Shown: in pieces, positions 7,876-15,118 of the stretch | Position numbering within the stretch: the first letter of the stretch is position 1 | Layout of the letters: every line of letters begins with the position of its first letter | Assembly: GCA_025057315.1 (NCBI GenBank) | Contig: JANWXW010000016.1 | Coordinates: 1-36,262 of the forward strand | Direction: 5' to 3' | Origin: Myxococcota bacterium | GTDB taxonomy: Bacteria > Myxococcota_A > Polyangia > Palsa-1104 > JAEUJZ01 | DNA: 36,262 bases | Program-made: the position numbers and the translations under genes | The notes under the pieces: model-generated | What the model was told of the DNA's origin: nothing | Database searches by the model: none | The model's input: only the letters and a program-made list of their open reading frames with translations

Positions 7876-10800
7876 GGCCGCTGCTGGCCCTGGTGTTTGG
7901 GCTGCCGGCTGCCGCATGGGCCCAGGGGTTGTCCCAGCCAGAGCGGTTGACCGCCGGTGCGGCCGATCAGCTGCTCGGTCAGCTGGCCCCGGATGGCGAG
8001 CGCCTCTACTTTGTCAGCAGCCGGGGCGGTCTTAGCCAGATTTTCGTCCAGCAGAGCCGCACCGGAGCGTCCGAGCCCCTCTTCGATGACCAGGCAGACG
8101 CCACCTGGCCCCGCCTTAGCCCCGACGGCACGAAGCTGCTTTATATCAGCCGCCACGGGGACGCCGCGGGCGACCTGTGCGTGCGCGACCTGACCGCTGG
8201 CACGCGCCGCTGCCTGGAGGACCGGCAGCATGCCGACCTGCAGGCCGTGTGGATGCCCGATGCAAGCGTGCTGTTGCTCGGGCGCCAGGGGTTGCACGGG
8301 GACCTGGAGCTGCGACGGGTGCATCTGGAGCCGTCCGGCCTGCGCGCTGAGCCTTTCCTGCAGGAGAACCTGTCCGGCCCGGCCGTGTCTCCCGATGGTC
8401 GATGGCTGGTCTATGTGCCCCTGCAGCGTAGCGAGCGCAGCGTCGGCGTCAGCTTTGCCGCTGAGGCGGCGGAAGAGCTGGCGCTGGTGCGTCTGGGCGC
8501 GCGGGGGCCGCAAGGGCCACGGCTCAGGCTGCGCATGGAGCTGCCGGGGGTCACCGGCCAGCCCGCGTTTTCGCTCGATGGGCGCTATCTCTACTTCACG
8601 CAGTATCTAAACGATACCAACTTCGACGGCCGCATCGATGGCAATGACCACGGGGTGCTGTTCCGCGTGCCGTTTGACAGCCGTGCCGCCTCGCCGGTGA
8701 CCTCGGCCGCGCTGGCTGCGCCCGAGCAGCTTACCAGCGCCGGGTGGAACTGCCAGTATCCCTCGCCGTCCAGGGGCCGGCTGATCGCGACCTGCGCCGC
8801 GCACGGCTCGCTGGACATCTACGCTCTGCCGCTCGAGGGCAGTGTGCCAGAAGGCTGGGACGAGAGCAAGCTGCGCGATGAGCTCCGCTCCAGCCAGGAC
8901 CCCTGGGAGCGGCTGCTGCTCCAGGGCCGACTGCTGCGGAGTGCGCGCGGGCCGGCGCGGGCGGCGCTTCTGCTCGAGATGATCCGCCAGCACCTTGGGC
9001 TGCGCGAGCATGCCTCTGCCGCCTTCTACACGAGGCAGCTTGGGTCGCTGGGTGGCGAGCTGAGCAAGATGGCCGAGATCCTATTGCACCTCATCGACCA
9101 CCGGCGCCAGGAGCGATTGCTGGACCGTGGGCAGCTTGGCGAGCGCTTTGTGGCCAGGGCGCAGGAGCGTCTGGCGGCGCTGCGGCAGCGGCGCGGGGGA
9201 GCTGATGCAGACGTGCAGGCGCTGGCCGCCTTGGTCGAGAGCGAGGTGCTCGACGCGCTGGGTCAGGAGGGGCCAGCGCTGGCCGCCCTGCGCGCCGTCC
9301 AGCCAGCTGCCCTGCGGGTGCCTCTGGTGCTGCACCTGTATGGCGAGCGGGCGCGCGAACAGCTGCGGCCCCATCACGACCGCCAGGGGTTGCTGGCTGC
9401 GTACCGGGCCCTGGCGACCCATGCCGCCTTGTCCACGGCCGATCGCCTGGCCTTCAGCAGGGCGCTGGTGCGCGAGCTGGTGCGCGGACAGGGGCGGGGC
9501 GAGGCCAAGGCCCAGCTGGAGGGGTTGCGGGCCTCGGTCGATGCCGACTCTGACCTTGCCTTCATCGTCGAGACGGAGAGATGGCTGCTGGACCTGGCTG
9601 CGGGACAGGAGGAGCGCGTGCGCGAGGGCCTGTTCGAGCTGTACCGTGCCCACAAGGACCCCGACCGGCGCCGCGCCCTCATCGCTGCTACGATCGGGCA
9701 CGCCGCGTCTCTGGACAGCGACTCCCTGATGTATCAGTTTGCCAACACCTGGGTCAGTGGTCTGTCGCGCGACCAGGCGGAGCGGCGCTACGCCGAGCGG
9801 CTCTACCGGCAGGTGGTGATGGAGCGGGCGTATGTGCAGTGGAACGACGCCCGCATGGGCGACGCCCGCGGCAACTTCTTCGGGGTCACGCTCCAGACCG
9901 ACTCGCTGGAGGGGCACATCGGGTTCATCGAGGCGCGGCTGCGCGAGGGCCAGCAGGACGTCGAGGAGCAGTACAAGCGGCGGTTCGCCGACCGCCCCGA
10001 GGACCCGGTGTACCTGTTCGTGCGCGCCTACCTGATGGCCCGGGCGCTGCCGCCTGAGCCGGCGGCCCTGGACCGCACTGCGCAGGAGGCACTGGCCCTG
10101 CTCCGCAAGGCCGCCAGCGCGTACAGCCAGCGCGTGGAGCTGCAGCACCTGTGGGGCTATCTGGCGCACCGGCGCTACCTGGTCGGCAGAGACAGCACGG
10201 CGGCCCAGGAGGCCATGGCCCACTACCTGCTGGCTCTCGACCTGGCGCGCGACAATGTCCGCTACCGCGCTGCTGTGCTGAGCCAGCTCGGCCTGCTGCA
10301 GGAGTCCATCGGCAACTTCCGCGCCGCGCTGGAGCGGCTGGAGGAGCGGGGCAAGCTGCCTTTTTCTGACCCCCAGGCCCATCTGCTGCACCTGCTCGCG
10401 CTGGGCCGCTGCCGCTTCCATGCTAACCGAGAGGCTGAGGCCGCCGCCGCCGCGGAGGAGGCCCTCAGGCTCATCGAGCGCACGCCGGAGCTGGCGCGCT
10501 ACCGGCCGCTGGCCCTGGACCGGGCAGCGCTCTACCACCTGGCAGCCGGGGCGTATGCCCAGGCGCTGGCGCGCTACCGCGCGGTCGGGGCCCACTTGGC
10601 CGGCGCACCGGGGGGCTATCGCCTTACGCACCTGCTCGGACGGGCCGCCGCCGCGCTCGGTGCGGACCAGGGAGCCGAGGCACTGAACGATCTGGCGGAG
10701 GCGGGGCGGCTGGTGGCAGACCCGCAGGTGACCCGGACGCTGCATCGTTCGATGCTGGGCGACCCGCAGGATATCCTGAGCACATATCAGCTCATCATTG

Positions 10801-11270
10801 ATGGCCTGCGCGCGCGTGCCTACCGCGGGCTGGGTCAGATGGAGCAAGCGCGGCAGGCGCTGCAGGCGCGGCGGCAGGTGCTGCAGGGTCGCCTGCGACG
10901 TCGGCCTCTGGACGAGGACGTGCTGGAGCTGGCGCGCGTGGAGGCGGGGCTGGCTGGCCTGGCGGTGGCGCGCCGGGACCTGCCGGCAGCCATCGAACAC
11001 GTGCGGGCCGGACTGCGTCGCATGGATGCCTGGATGCAGCAGACCGGCACGCCGGTCCACGAGCTCGGGCTGGCGCTGATCATGGCCTGGGGCGACCTCC
11101 GGCTCTTTGGCAGCGCAGCCGGGCCACCAGAGGCCGAGCTGGAGCGACGCCTCACCGAGGTCTATGGCACGCTGGCGCGGCTGCGCAGCCCGCGGTGGGC
11201 CGAGGCGCGGGCGCGGCTAGCCCTGCAGCTTGCGCTGATCCGCCTGCGGGCTGGTCGTATACAATCCTGA
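7872..11270 (+). CDS. Secreted TolB-like beta-propeller and TPR protein
   Basis: This is a 1132-aa exported protein. ATG at 7872 is chosen over the frame opening at 7728 because it overlaps the previous stop as ATGA and begins a clear signal peptide (MRPLLALVFGLPAAAWAQG). Residues ~20-310 form PD40/TolB-like propeller blades with repeated P-x-x-S-x-DG-x-x-L/I-x-Y/F motifs (APDGERLYFVSS, SPDGTKLLYISR, SPDGRWLVYV, SLDGRYLYFT). One blade carries an EF-hand-like loop (residues 248-259). Residues ~320-1130 are helical TPR-type repeats, e.g. a blade-free stretch with YRAAVLSQLGLLQESIGNF. The architecture suits a large periplasmic scaffold for protein-protein contacts. Its coupling to the AsmA-like and YdbL-like genes suggests an envelope-assembly role. 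That role is inference. Confidence 0.8.
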   Translation: MRPLLALVFGLPAAAWAQGLSQPERLTAGAADQLLGQLAPDGERLYFVSSRGGLSQIFVQQSRTGASEPLFDDQADATWPRLSPDGTKLLYISRHGDAAGDLCVRDLTAGTRRCLEDRQHADLQAVWMPDASVLLLGRQGLHGDLELRRVHLEPSGLRAEPFLQENLSGPAVSPDGRWLVYVPLQRSERSVGVSFAAEAAEELALVRLGARGPQGPRLRLRMELPGVTGQPAFSLDGRYLYFTQYLNDTNFDGRIDGNDHGVLFRVPFDSRAASPVTSAALAAPEQLTSAGWNCQYPSPSRGRLIATCAAHGSLDIYALPLEGSVPEGWDESKLRDELRSSQDPWERLLLQGRLLRSARGPARAALLLEMIRQHLGLREHASAAFYTRQLGSLGGELSKMAEILLHLIDHRRQERLLDRGQLGERFVARAQERLAALRQRRGGADADVQALAALVESEVLDALGQEGPALAALRAVQPAALRVPLVLHLYGERAREQLRPHHDRQGLLAAYRALATHAALSTADRLAFSRALVRELVRGQGRGEAKAQLEGLRASVDADSDLAFIVETERWLLDLAAGQEERVREGLFELYRAHKDPDRRRALIAATIGHAASLDSDSLMYQFANTWVSGLSRDQAERRYAERLYRQVVMERAYVQWNDARMGDARGNFFGVTLQTDSLEGHIGFIEARLREGQQDVEEQYKRRFADRPEDPVYLFVRAYLMARALPPEPAALDRTAQEALALLRKAASAYSQRVELQHLWGYLAHRRYLVGRDSTAAQEAMAHYLLALDLARDNVRYRAAVLSQLGLLQESIGNFRAALERLEERGKLPFSDPQAHLLHLLALGRCRFHANREAEAAAAAEEALRLIERTPELARYRPLALDRAALYHLAAGAYAQALARYRAVGAHLAGAPGGYRLTHLLGRAAAALGADQGAEALNDLAEAGRLVADPQVTRTLHRSMLGDPQDILSTYQLIIDGLRARAYRGLGQMEQARQALQARRQVLQGRLRRRPLDEDVLELARVEAGLAGLAVARRDLPAAIEHVRAGLRRMDAWMQQTGTPVHELGLALIMAWGDLRLFGSAAGPPEAELERRLTEVYGTLARLRSPRWAEARARLALQLALIRLRAGRIQS

Positions 11271-11288
11271 TGCCTGCTCCCACTGGCT

Positions 11289-11296
11289 GGAGAAAG
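11289..11296 (+). promoter_or_regulatory. Ribosome binding site of the cytochrome-like lipoprotein gene
   Basis: GGAGAAAG lies four bases before the ATG at 11301. A TACAAT box at 11260-11265, inside the end of the preceding gene, could act as a -10 for this gene and give a leader of roughly 29 bases. Confidence 0.5.
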
Positions 11297-11300
11297 ACCA

Positions 11301-11837
11301 ATGAGGACGTGCATCAAGCTTGCATGCGTGGGGTTGACTGCAGCCCTGTCGGGTTGCGGGATCCTCGGCGGAAACACCGGCGGCGCCGACGGGGGCCTGG
11401 ACAGCGGAGGGCCCGATGGCGGGGCCGACGGTGGCATCCAGGCGCGGTTCAGCAGCCTGTATGCTGACTACTTCCAGGAGTGCCGGGGCTGCCACGCCCC
11501 CAACGCACCGGGGCGCACCGCCGAGACGGAAAAAACCTTGGACTTTACCAACGCACGCACCGCCTACACCACGCTGACCACCGGCAAGGCCACGGGCCTG
11601 GTCGGCAACCAGCAGGCGTGCAATGGGGTGGCGTTCGTCGTGGCCGGTAGGCCCGCTGACAGCCTGGTGGTCGCTGTCCTGGATGAGACCGTGCGGCGGG
11701 GCTTCAGGGTCATGACCGCGCCCCGCTGTGACGGGGATGCCATCTCTGACATGACAGTCAAGGTCGGCCGCCCCCCCTCGGCTGCCTTCCTCACCGCGCT
11801 CAAGCAATGGATCCAGGCCGGCGCGGCCGATAACTAG
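11301..11837 (+). CDS. Cytochrome c-like lipoprotein with one CXXCH motif
   Basis: This is a 178-aa lipoprotein. The signal peptide ends in a good lipobox (LSGC, Cys19). A Gly/Asp-rich flexible linker (~22-46) follows, then a compact domain with CRGCH at 61-65, the c-type heme-binding motif. The C-terminal part ends in PPSAAFLTALKQWIQAGA, the terminal helix often seen in secreted mono-heme or 'planctomycete-type' cytochrome domains. Met residues near 133-152 could supply the axial ligand. It probably carries one covalent heme at the membrane surface and transfers electrons. No redox partner gene is adjacent. A CXXCH motif without heme cannot be excluded. It is 30 bp after the propeller/TPR gene. 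Confidence 0.75.
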   Translation: MRTCIKLACVGLTAALSGCGILGGNTGGADGGLDSGGPDGGADGGIQARFSSLYADYFQECRGCHAPNAPGRTAETEKTLDFTNARTAYTTLTTGKATGLVGNQQACNGVAFVVAGRPADSLVVAVLDETVRRGFRVMTAPRCDGDAISDMTVKVGRPPSAAFLTALKQWIQAGAADN

Positions 11838-11865
11838 GGCGCACCCCCCTGGTCATCCGGTGAAC

Positions 11866-11877
11866 GTTCGTGCGAAC
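11866..11877. promoter_or_regulatory. Inverted-repeat operator before the TetR gene
   Basis: GTTCG and CGAAC are separated by TG, forming a perfect 12-bp inverted repeat. It ends on the first base of the CATGAT -10 box (11877-11882) of the TetR-family gene. This is where an autoregulated TetR repressor would bind. Confidence 0.5.
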
Positions 11878-11882
11878 ATGAT
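11877..11882 (+). promoter_or_regulatory. -10 hexamer before the TetR gene, leaderless arrangement
   Basis: CATGAT is followed by six bases and then the ATG at 11889, so the predicted +1 is the A of the start codon. No Shine-Dalgarno sequence is present. Confidence 0.45.
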
Positions 11883-11888
11883 CGCACG

Positions 11889-12470
11889 ATGCACAGAGGC
11901 AACGCCACGCGGCAGACCATTTTGGAGCAGGCCATGCGCATGTCCAGCCTCTATGGGCTGGAGGGGGTGACCATCGGCGGGCTCGCGGCCGCCCTCAGCA
12001 TGTCCAAAAGCGGTCTGTTTTCGCACTTTGGCTCCAAAGAGAGCCTGCAGGTGGAGATCCTGCGGGCCGCGGCCCAGCGCTTCACCCAGCAGGTCGTGGC
12101 CCCGGCCCTGGCAGGACCACCGGGAGAACCCCGCGTGCGCGCCCTGTTTGAAGGCTGGCTCGATTGGTCCCGCGGGCTGCCGGGGGGGTGTCTGTTTGTG
12201 GCGGCCGCGGTGGACATGGACGATCGGCCCGGGCCGGCGCGGGAGACGCTCGTGCTGGTGCAACGCGAATGGCTGGGCGTGCTCGCCGACGCCGCCCGCA
12301 GCGCCATCGAGGAGGGACACTTCCGCCCGGACCTGGACCCGGCCCAGTTTGCCTTCGAGGCCTATGCCCTTCTGCTCGGCTGTCATCATTACAACCGCCT
12401 GCTCCACGACCCCCGGGCCCTGGAGCGCACCCACAACGCCTTTGAGGCGCTGCTGTACGCCGCCCGCTGA
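11889..12470 (+). CDS. TetR/AcrR-family transcriptional regulator
   Basis: This is a 193-aa DNA-binding repressor. Residues ~8-55 form the TetR helix-turn-helix (TRQTILEQAMRMSSLYGLEG, VTIGGLAAALSMSKSGLFSH), with the typical FGSKESLQ that closes the DNA-binding domain. The rest is the helical ligand and dimer domain, including SRGLPGGCLFVAAAVDMDDR, a pattern common in one TetR subgroup. The ligand is unknown. A GTTCG-TG-CGAAC inverted repeat lies 11 bp upstream at its own promoter, so autoregulation is likely. The regulated target is not evident: the upstream cytochrome gene ends 51 bp away and the next gene is convergent. A strong terminator follows. Confidence 0.92.
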   Translation: MHRGNATRQTILEQAMRMSSLYGLEGVTIGGLAAALSMSKSGLFSHFGSKESLQVEILRAAAQRFTQQVVAPALAGPPGEPRVRALFEGWLDWSRGLPGGCLFVAAAVDMDDRPGPARETLVLVQREWLGVLADAARSAIEEGHFRPDLDPAQFAFEAYALLLGCHHYNRLLHDPRALERTHNAFEALLYAAR

Positions 12471-12599
12471 GCTTGGCTCACCCAGGTCCCCTGCCATTGA
12501 AAAATTTTTTTCGTGTTGCGTGCGACAAAATTGCGCAGAGCTCGTCTTCTAGGTGGGAGACCGAAGAGGCAGGGAGCCTGACATCCTCCTGCCGGGGAG

Positions 12600-12658
12600 C
12601 CTCGCGTTTCCCTCTCCCTTGGGGAGACGGGGAGAGGGAAACGCGAGGATTTTTTTTG
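12600..12658 (+). terminator. Intrinsic terminator after the TetR gene
   Basis: A perfect 19-bp stem (12600-12618 with 12630-12648) and an 11-base loop are followed by A and a run of eight T (12650-12657). The T run exists only on the plus strand, so it ends rightward transcription from the TetR gene. It also sits just past the end of the convergent gene at 12662. The 12471-12599 gap before it contains an AT-rich patch near 12497-12510 and no gene. Confidence 0.92.
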
Positions 12659-12661
12659 TCT

Positions 12662-13174
12662 TTAGGGAGTGGGCGGCAGAAGGCGAACCTGCTGCTTCTT
12701 CATTCGGCGCAGGGTGCGGCGAATCCCGCGTAGGGCCAGGGCATGGCCGACCAGGCGATAGGCGTTCCAGAAGAACACCACGTTGGGTCCGGGCACGACC
12801 GTGAGCAGGGCGCTCAGAGGCAGCAGCAGCAGGTTGAGCAGGAGGCCCCTGCGATGCAGGGCGCGCTTGCGGCACAAAAACACCTTTAGCAAGCGCCAGG
12901 CCCGCCGCTGTTGGCCCACCGGGCAGCACACCTCCTCCAGGTCGGCCGCGGCCAGGCGGCGAAGCAGGGGCTCGGCGGGATCCTGGTTTCGCGCCAGCCA
13001 GGCCACCAGGCGGACCATCCAGCCGATCAGAACCCCATCGTGCGGGAGCGGACCGTCCTTGCGCGCCGCCAGCCAATGGCGCAGCCGCAGCAGGCGCCCA
13101 GACCTGTCCTGGTCGTCCTCGGCTTGGGTGAAGCTCCACTGCCCAGGCCCTTCATAAGAGAAGCAAATCCGCAC
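12662..13174 (-). CDS. Small membrane-associated protein, Mit_KHE1-like
   Basis: This is a 170-aa protein. The frame is open further upstream, but GTG at 13174 is preferred: a TACTAT -10 box sits exactly six bases upstream, and the longer forms would run into the divergent DUF423 gene. The protein starts with short strands (VRICFSYEGPGQWSFT), then a basic helical middle. A hydrophobic C-terminal part (LLNLLLLPLSALLTVVPGPN) is followed by a VVFFWNAYRLVGHALALRG element. A Pro-rich membrane stretch followed by F-x-x-x-R-x-x-x-H-x-x-A-x-x-G resembles the 'mitochondrial K+/H+ exchange-related' family (PF10173). The match is by eye and weak. No function is established for bacterial members. Confidence 0.62.
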   Translation of the reverse strand: MRICFSYEGPGQWSFTQAEDDQDRSGRLLRLRHWLAARKDGPLPHDGVLIGWMVRLVAWLARNQDPAEPLLRRLAAADLEEVCCPVGQQRRAWRLLKVFLCRKRALHRRGLLLNLLLLPLSALLTVVPGPNVVFFWNAYRLVGHALALRGIRRTLRRMKKQQVRLLPPTP

Positions 13175-13180
13175 CGCCCC

Positions 13181-13186
13181 ATAGTA
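13181..13186 (-). promoter_or_regulatory. -10 hexamer, leaderless arrangement, gene at 13174
   Basis: On the minus strand TACTAT is followed by six bases and then GTG at 13174, placing the expected +1 on the start codon itself. No Shine-Dalgarno sequence is present. Confidence 0.45.
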
Positions 13187-13265
13187 CGTCGGTCCCCGCC
13201 CCTGAGGACGCGAACGGAACTGGACCCGGGGCTGGGCGCAGCGTACCCTTCCGCCAGGAGGAACC

Positions 13266-13634
13266 ATGACCAACCCCTGGCTTGCCGCCAGCGCCCTCTC
13301 GGGCCTGATGGCCACCGCGGCCGGCGCCTTCGGAGCCCACGGCCTGCGGGACCGGCTGCCACCGGACCGGCTCGGCGTCTTTGAGATCGGCGTCCGGTAC
13401 CAGATGTACCACGCGCTTGCCCTGGGTCTGGTGGGTCTGCTGGCCGCGCGCAGCACCCCCGGTGTGGCACCGAGCGGCTGGCTGTTCAGTGCGGGCACGG
13501 TGCTGTTCTCTGGCTCGCTCTATCTGCTGGCGCTCACGGGGCATCGCTGGCTGGGAGCGGTCACGCCGATGGGCGGCCTGTGCCTGCTGGCCGGCTGGCT
13601 GGCGTTGCTGGTGGCCGCGCTTCGTCCCGGCTGA
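13266..13634 (+). CDS. DUF423 (YgdD-like) small membrane protein
   Basis: This is a 122-aa integral membrane protein with four predicted helices. It carries the DUF423 hallmarks: an early A-x-A-G-A-F-G-A-H-G-L segment (AAGAFGAHGLRDRL, residues ~18-31), V-x-Y-Q-M-Y-H-A-L-A-L (~44-55), the G-x-x-L-F-S-G-S-L-Y pattern (~76-89) and a final G-A-V-T-P-x-G-G motif. AGGAGG lies five bases before the ATG, making this one of the few strongly Shine-Dalgarno-driven starts here. The family is widespread, about 120-130 aa, and its molecular role is not established. It is divergent from the gene at 13174. Confidence 0.93.
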   Translation: MTNPWLAASALSGLMATAAGAFGAHGLRDRLPPDRLGVFEIGVRYQMYHALALGLVGLLAARSTPGVAPSGWLFSAGTVLFSGSLYLLALTGHRWLGAVTPMGGLCLLAGWLALLVAALRPG

Positions 13635-13808
13635 GACCGGCTCGGGTCGCGACCGGTGCGCCCCAGGGCCGTCCGCGGCGTCTTCTGCTTCTGAGTCCTC
13701 TGCCTCTGAATCGAAACAGGGGGCCAGAACAGGGCCTCCAGGCGTCCGTCCCTCCCCCTTCGTGGTAGAGACGGGGCAGGGGGCCTCTAGCGCCTCGGTC
13801 CGGCGGGG
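13635..13808. other. Gap between convergent genes
   Basis: The gap holds C-rich and G-rich stretches near 13752-13785 that could form an imperfect hairpin, as expected for a terminator between convergent genes. No T run follows, so I do not call a terminator. No gene is visible. Confidence 0.4.
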
Positions 13809-14291
13809 TCAGCCGGTCTCTCGCCGCAGCACCAGCCGCAGCTTGGCGCGCGGGCAGCAGCGATCTTCGTAGACGGGCATCAACGTCTGGAGCAGCGGCC
13901 GAAAACCGGCGGCCTCGATGACCACATCGGCCTGAGGGGGGCTGAAGGGAAACACGACGCCCCCAGCCACACACCGGGCAGCGGAAGGGGGATCCTCTCG
14001 CGAGGGGGGGCAACCACCCTCCACCCGCTGCTCTCCGATGCGGACGCGGTAGCGGAAGCTGGGCACTCCCCGGGGCGGCTGGTCTCCCTCTTCTACCTCT
14101 ATCACCAGATGCAGCCCGGGCTCGCAGCCTGGCGGCGGGCACCCCTGAGAGGGAGGTTCCTTGGGAGCAAGCTGCTCGGTTTCGCTGCGCTGCCGGCGCC
14201 GCTTTCGTCGCGCCTCTGCCCCGGGCAGGGCCAGCTCGCTGGCCACAACCAGCGCCAGGGCGGCCGCCAGGGCGCGATGGCTCCCGCACAT
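13809..14291 (-). CDS. Secreted cysteine-containing protein, unknown function
   Basis: This is a 160-aa protein (163 aa if ATG at 14300 is used). The N-terminus is a signal peptide (MCGSHRALAAALALVVASEL) with cleavage likely near AEA, followed by a strongly basic stretch (RRKRRRQR). The mature part includes a CPPPGC motif, a beta-rich core (LVIEVEEGD, FRYRVRIG) and a segment ending in DRCCPRAKLRLVLRR. The pattern suggests a small periplasmic Ig-like or PEGA-like beta domain held by disulphides. I recognise no family. It lies 46 bp after the multi-pass membrane protein gene on the same strand. A TAGGAT box seven bases before ATG 14291 may give it its own near-leaderless transcript. Confidence 0.68.
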   Translation of the reverse strand: MCGSHRALAAALALVVASELALPGAEARRKRRRQRSETEQLAPKEPPSQGCPPPGCEPGLHLVIEVEEGDQPPRGVPSFRYRVRIGEQRVEGGCPPSREDPPSAARCVAGGVVFPFSPPQADVVIEAAGFRPLLQTLMPVYEDRCCPRAKLRLVLRRETG

Positions 14292-14298
14292 CGGCCCC

Positions 14299-14304
14299 AT
14301 CCTA
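14299..14304 (-). promoter_or_regulatory. -10-like hexamer before the gene at 14291
   Basis: On the minus strand TAGGAT is followed by seven bases and then ATG (14291). The spacing fits a near-leaderless start and would exclude the alternative ATG at 14300, whose A lies within the hexamer. Confidence 0.35.
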
Positions 14305-14337
14305 GCATGGCCCCCCACATCCCGTCGGGCGCAGGGG

Positions 14338-14961
14338 TCACTGCCAGCGGGCCAGGTGGCGCAGCCGGGTCGGCAGGCCGCTTTCGGCACAGGCGTCGGC
14401 GTACAGCAGGACCAGCCCCACCGCGGCCGCCAGGCCCTGCAGCATGCCCACCACACGGAAAATGATCCCCACCGCACAGGCGAGCAGGAGGTGGCCACAG
14501 CCTGTGAGCAGCACCCAGCTCGTCACGCTGGCAGCCACCATCGGTGCCATCCAGGCCGCACCCAGCACGCCAAAGCAGAGCAGCTCCCACAGGCGCCGCC
14601 CCGACAGGGTCGCCCCCCGGTGGGCCCAGACACGGGCCGGACAAGCCCCGCCGGGCCGCTGCAGCAGCCTGACCACCGCAGCGCTCACCAGGCAAATGCC
14701 GAGCAGGGTCAGCACCAACGACCCCAGCGAGCCCAGCAGCCGCCCGCTCGGCGACAGGGGCAGGACCATCGTCAACACCCGCACCAACTCGCCCGGCGCC
14801 CAGCTGAGCACGGCCAGGGGAAGCACCGGCCGCAGGTGCCGCAGGGCGAGCAGAAGCCCCTCGCTCAGGGCCTCGCCAGCGCTGCGGGGCACAGGCCCGC
14901 CTTGGCTGCCACCTGCGACAGAACGATGCCCCCATGGAGCCTGCATGCGAACGCTCGACAT
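14338..14961 (-). CDS. Multi-pass membrane protein of unknown function
   Basis: This is a 207-aa protein with about 35 polar N-terminal residues and then four to six hydrophobic segments, among them LSWAPGELVRVLTMVLPL, LGSLVLTLLGICLVSAAVV, LLCFGVLGAAWMAPMVAASV and the last at ~165-190. ATG at 14961 is supported by a promoter (TTGTGA, 17 bp, TACGAT) that would give a leader of about ten bases containing AGGAG, unusually close to the start codon. An internal ATG (14946) is possible. The arrangement of helices resembles small integral-membrane families such as YciC-like or GDPD-membrane domains, but no diagnostic motif is visible, so no function is given. Confidence 0.72.
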   Translation of the reverse strand: MSSVRMQAPWGHRSVAGGSQGGPVPRSAGEALSEGLLLALRHLRPVLPLAVLSWAPGELVRVLTMVLPLSPSGRLLGSLGSLVLTLLGICLVSAAVVRLLQRPGGACPARVWAHRGATLSGRRLWELLCFGVLGAAWMAPMVAASVTSWVLLTGCGHLLLACAVGIIFRVVGMLQGLAAAVGLVLLYADACAESGLPTRLRHLARWQ

Positions 14962-14976
14962 TCTCCTGTTTGCTTC

Positions 14977-15005
14977 ATCGTATTAAAATTTACGAAAAAT
15001 CACAA
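14977..15005 (-). promoter_or_regulatory. Promoter of the membrane-protein gene at 14961
   Basis: On the minus strand TTGTGA (15000-15005) and TACGAT (14977-14982) are separated by exactly 17 bp in one of the few AT-rich patches of the window. The predicted start is near 14970, about ten bases before the ATG. Confidence 0.6.
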
Positions 15006-15118
15006 GCTTTTTATGGTCCAACCGGTGCGCGCGGGGGCTGGCCGGGGCAGTCCGCCCCCCGCACAGGCAAGAGCACAGGGCGGCCAGGATGCAGGCCCCC
15101 CGCAGGGTAGGGGGCAGC

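Noticed and set aside
9081..11060. 659-codon minus-strand frame
   Set aside because: It lies opposite the propeller/TPR gene, has no ribosome site and its composition is typical of a mirror frame.
13752..13786. Imperfect C-rich/G-rich hairpin between convergent genes as a terminator
   Set aside because: Pairing is poor and no T run follows on either strand.
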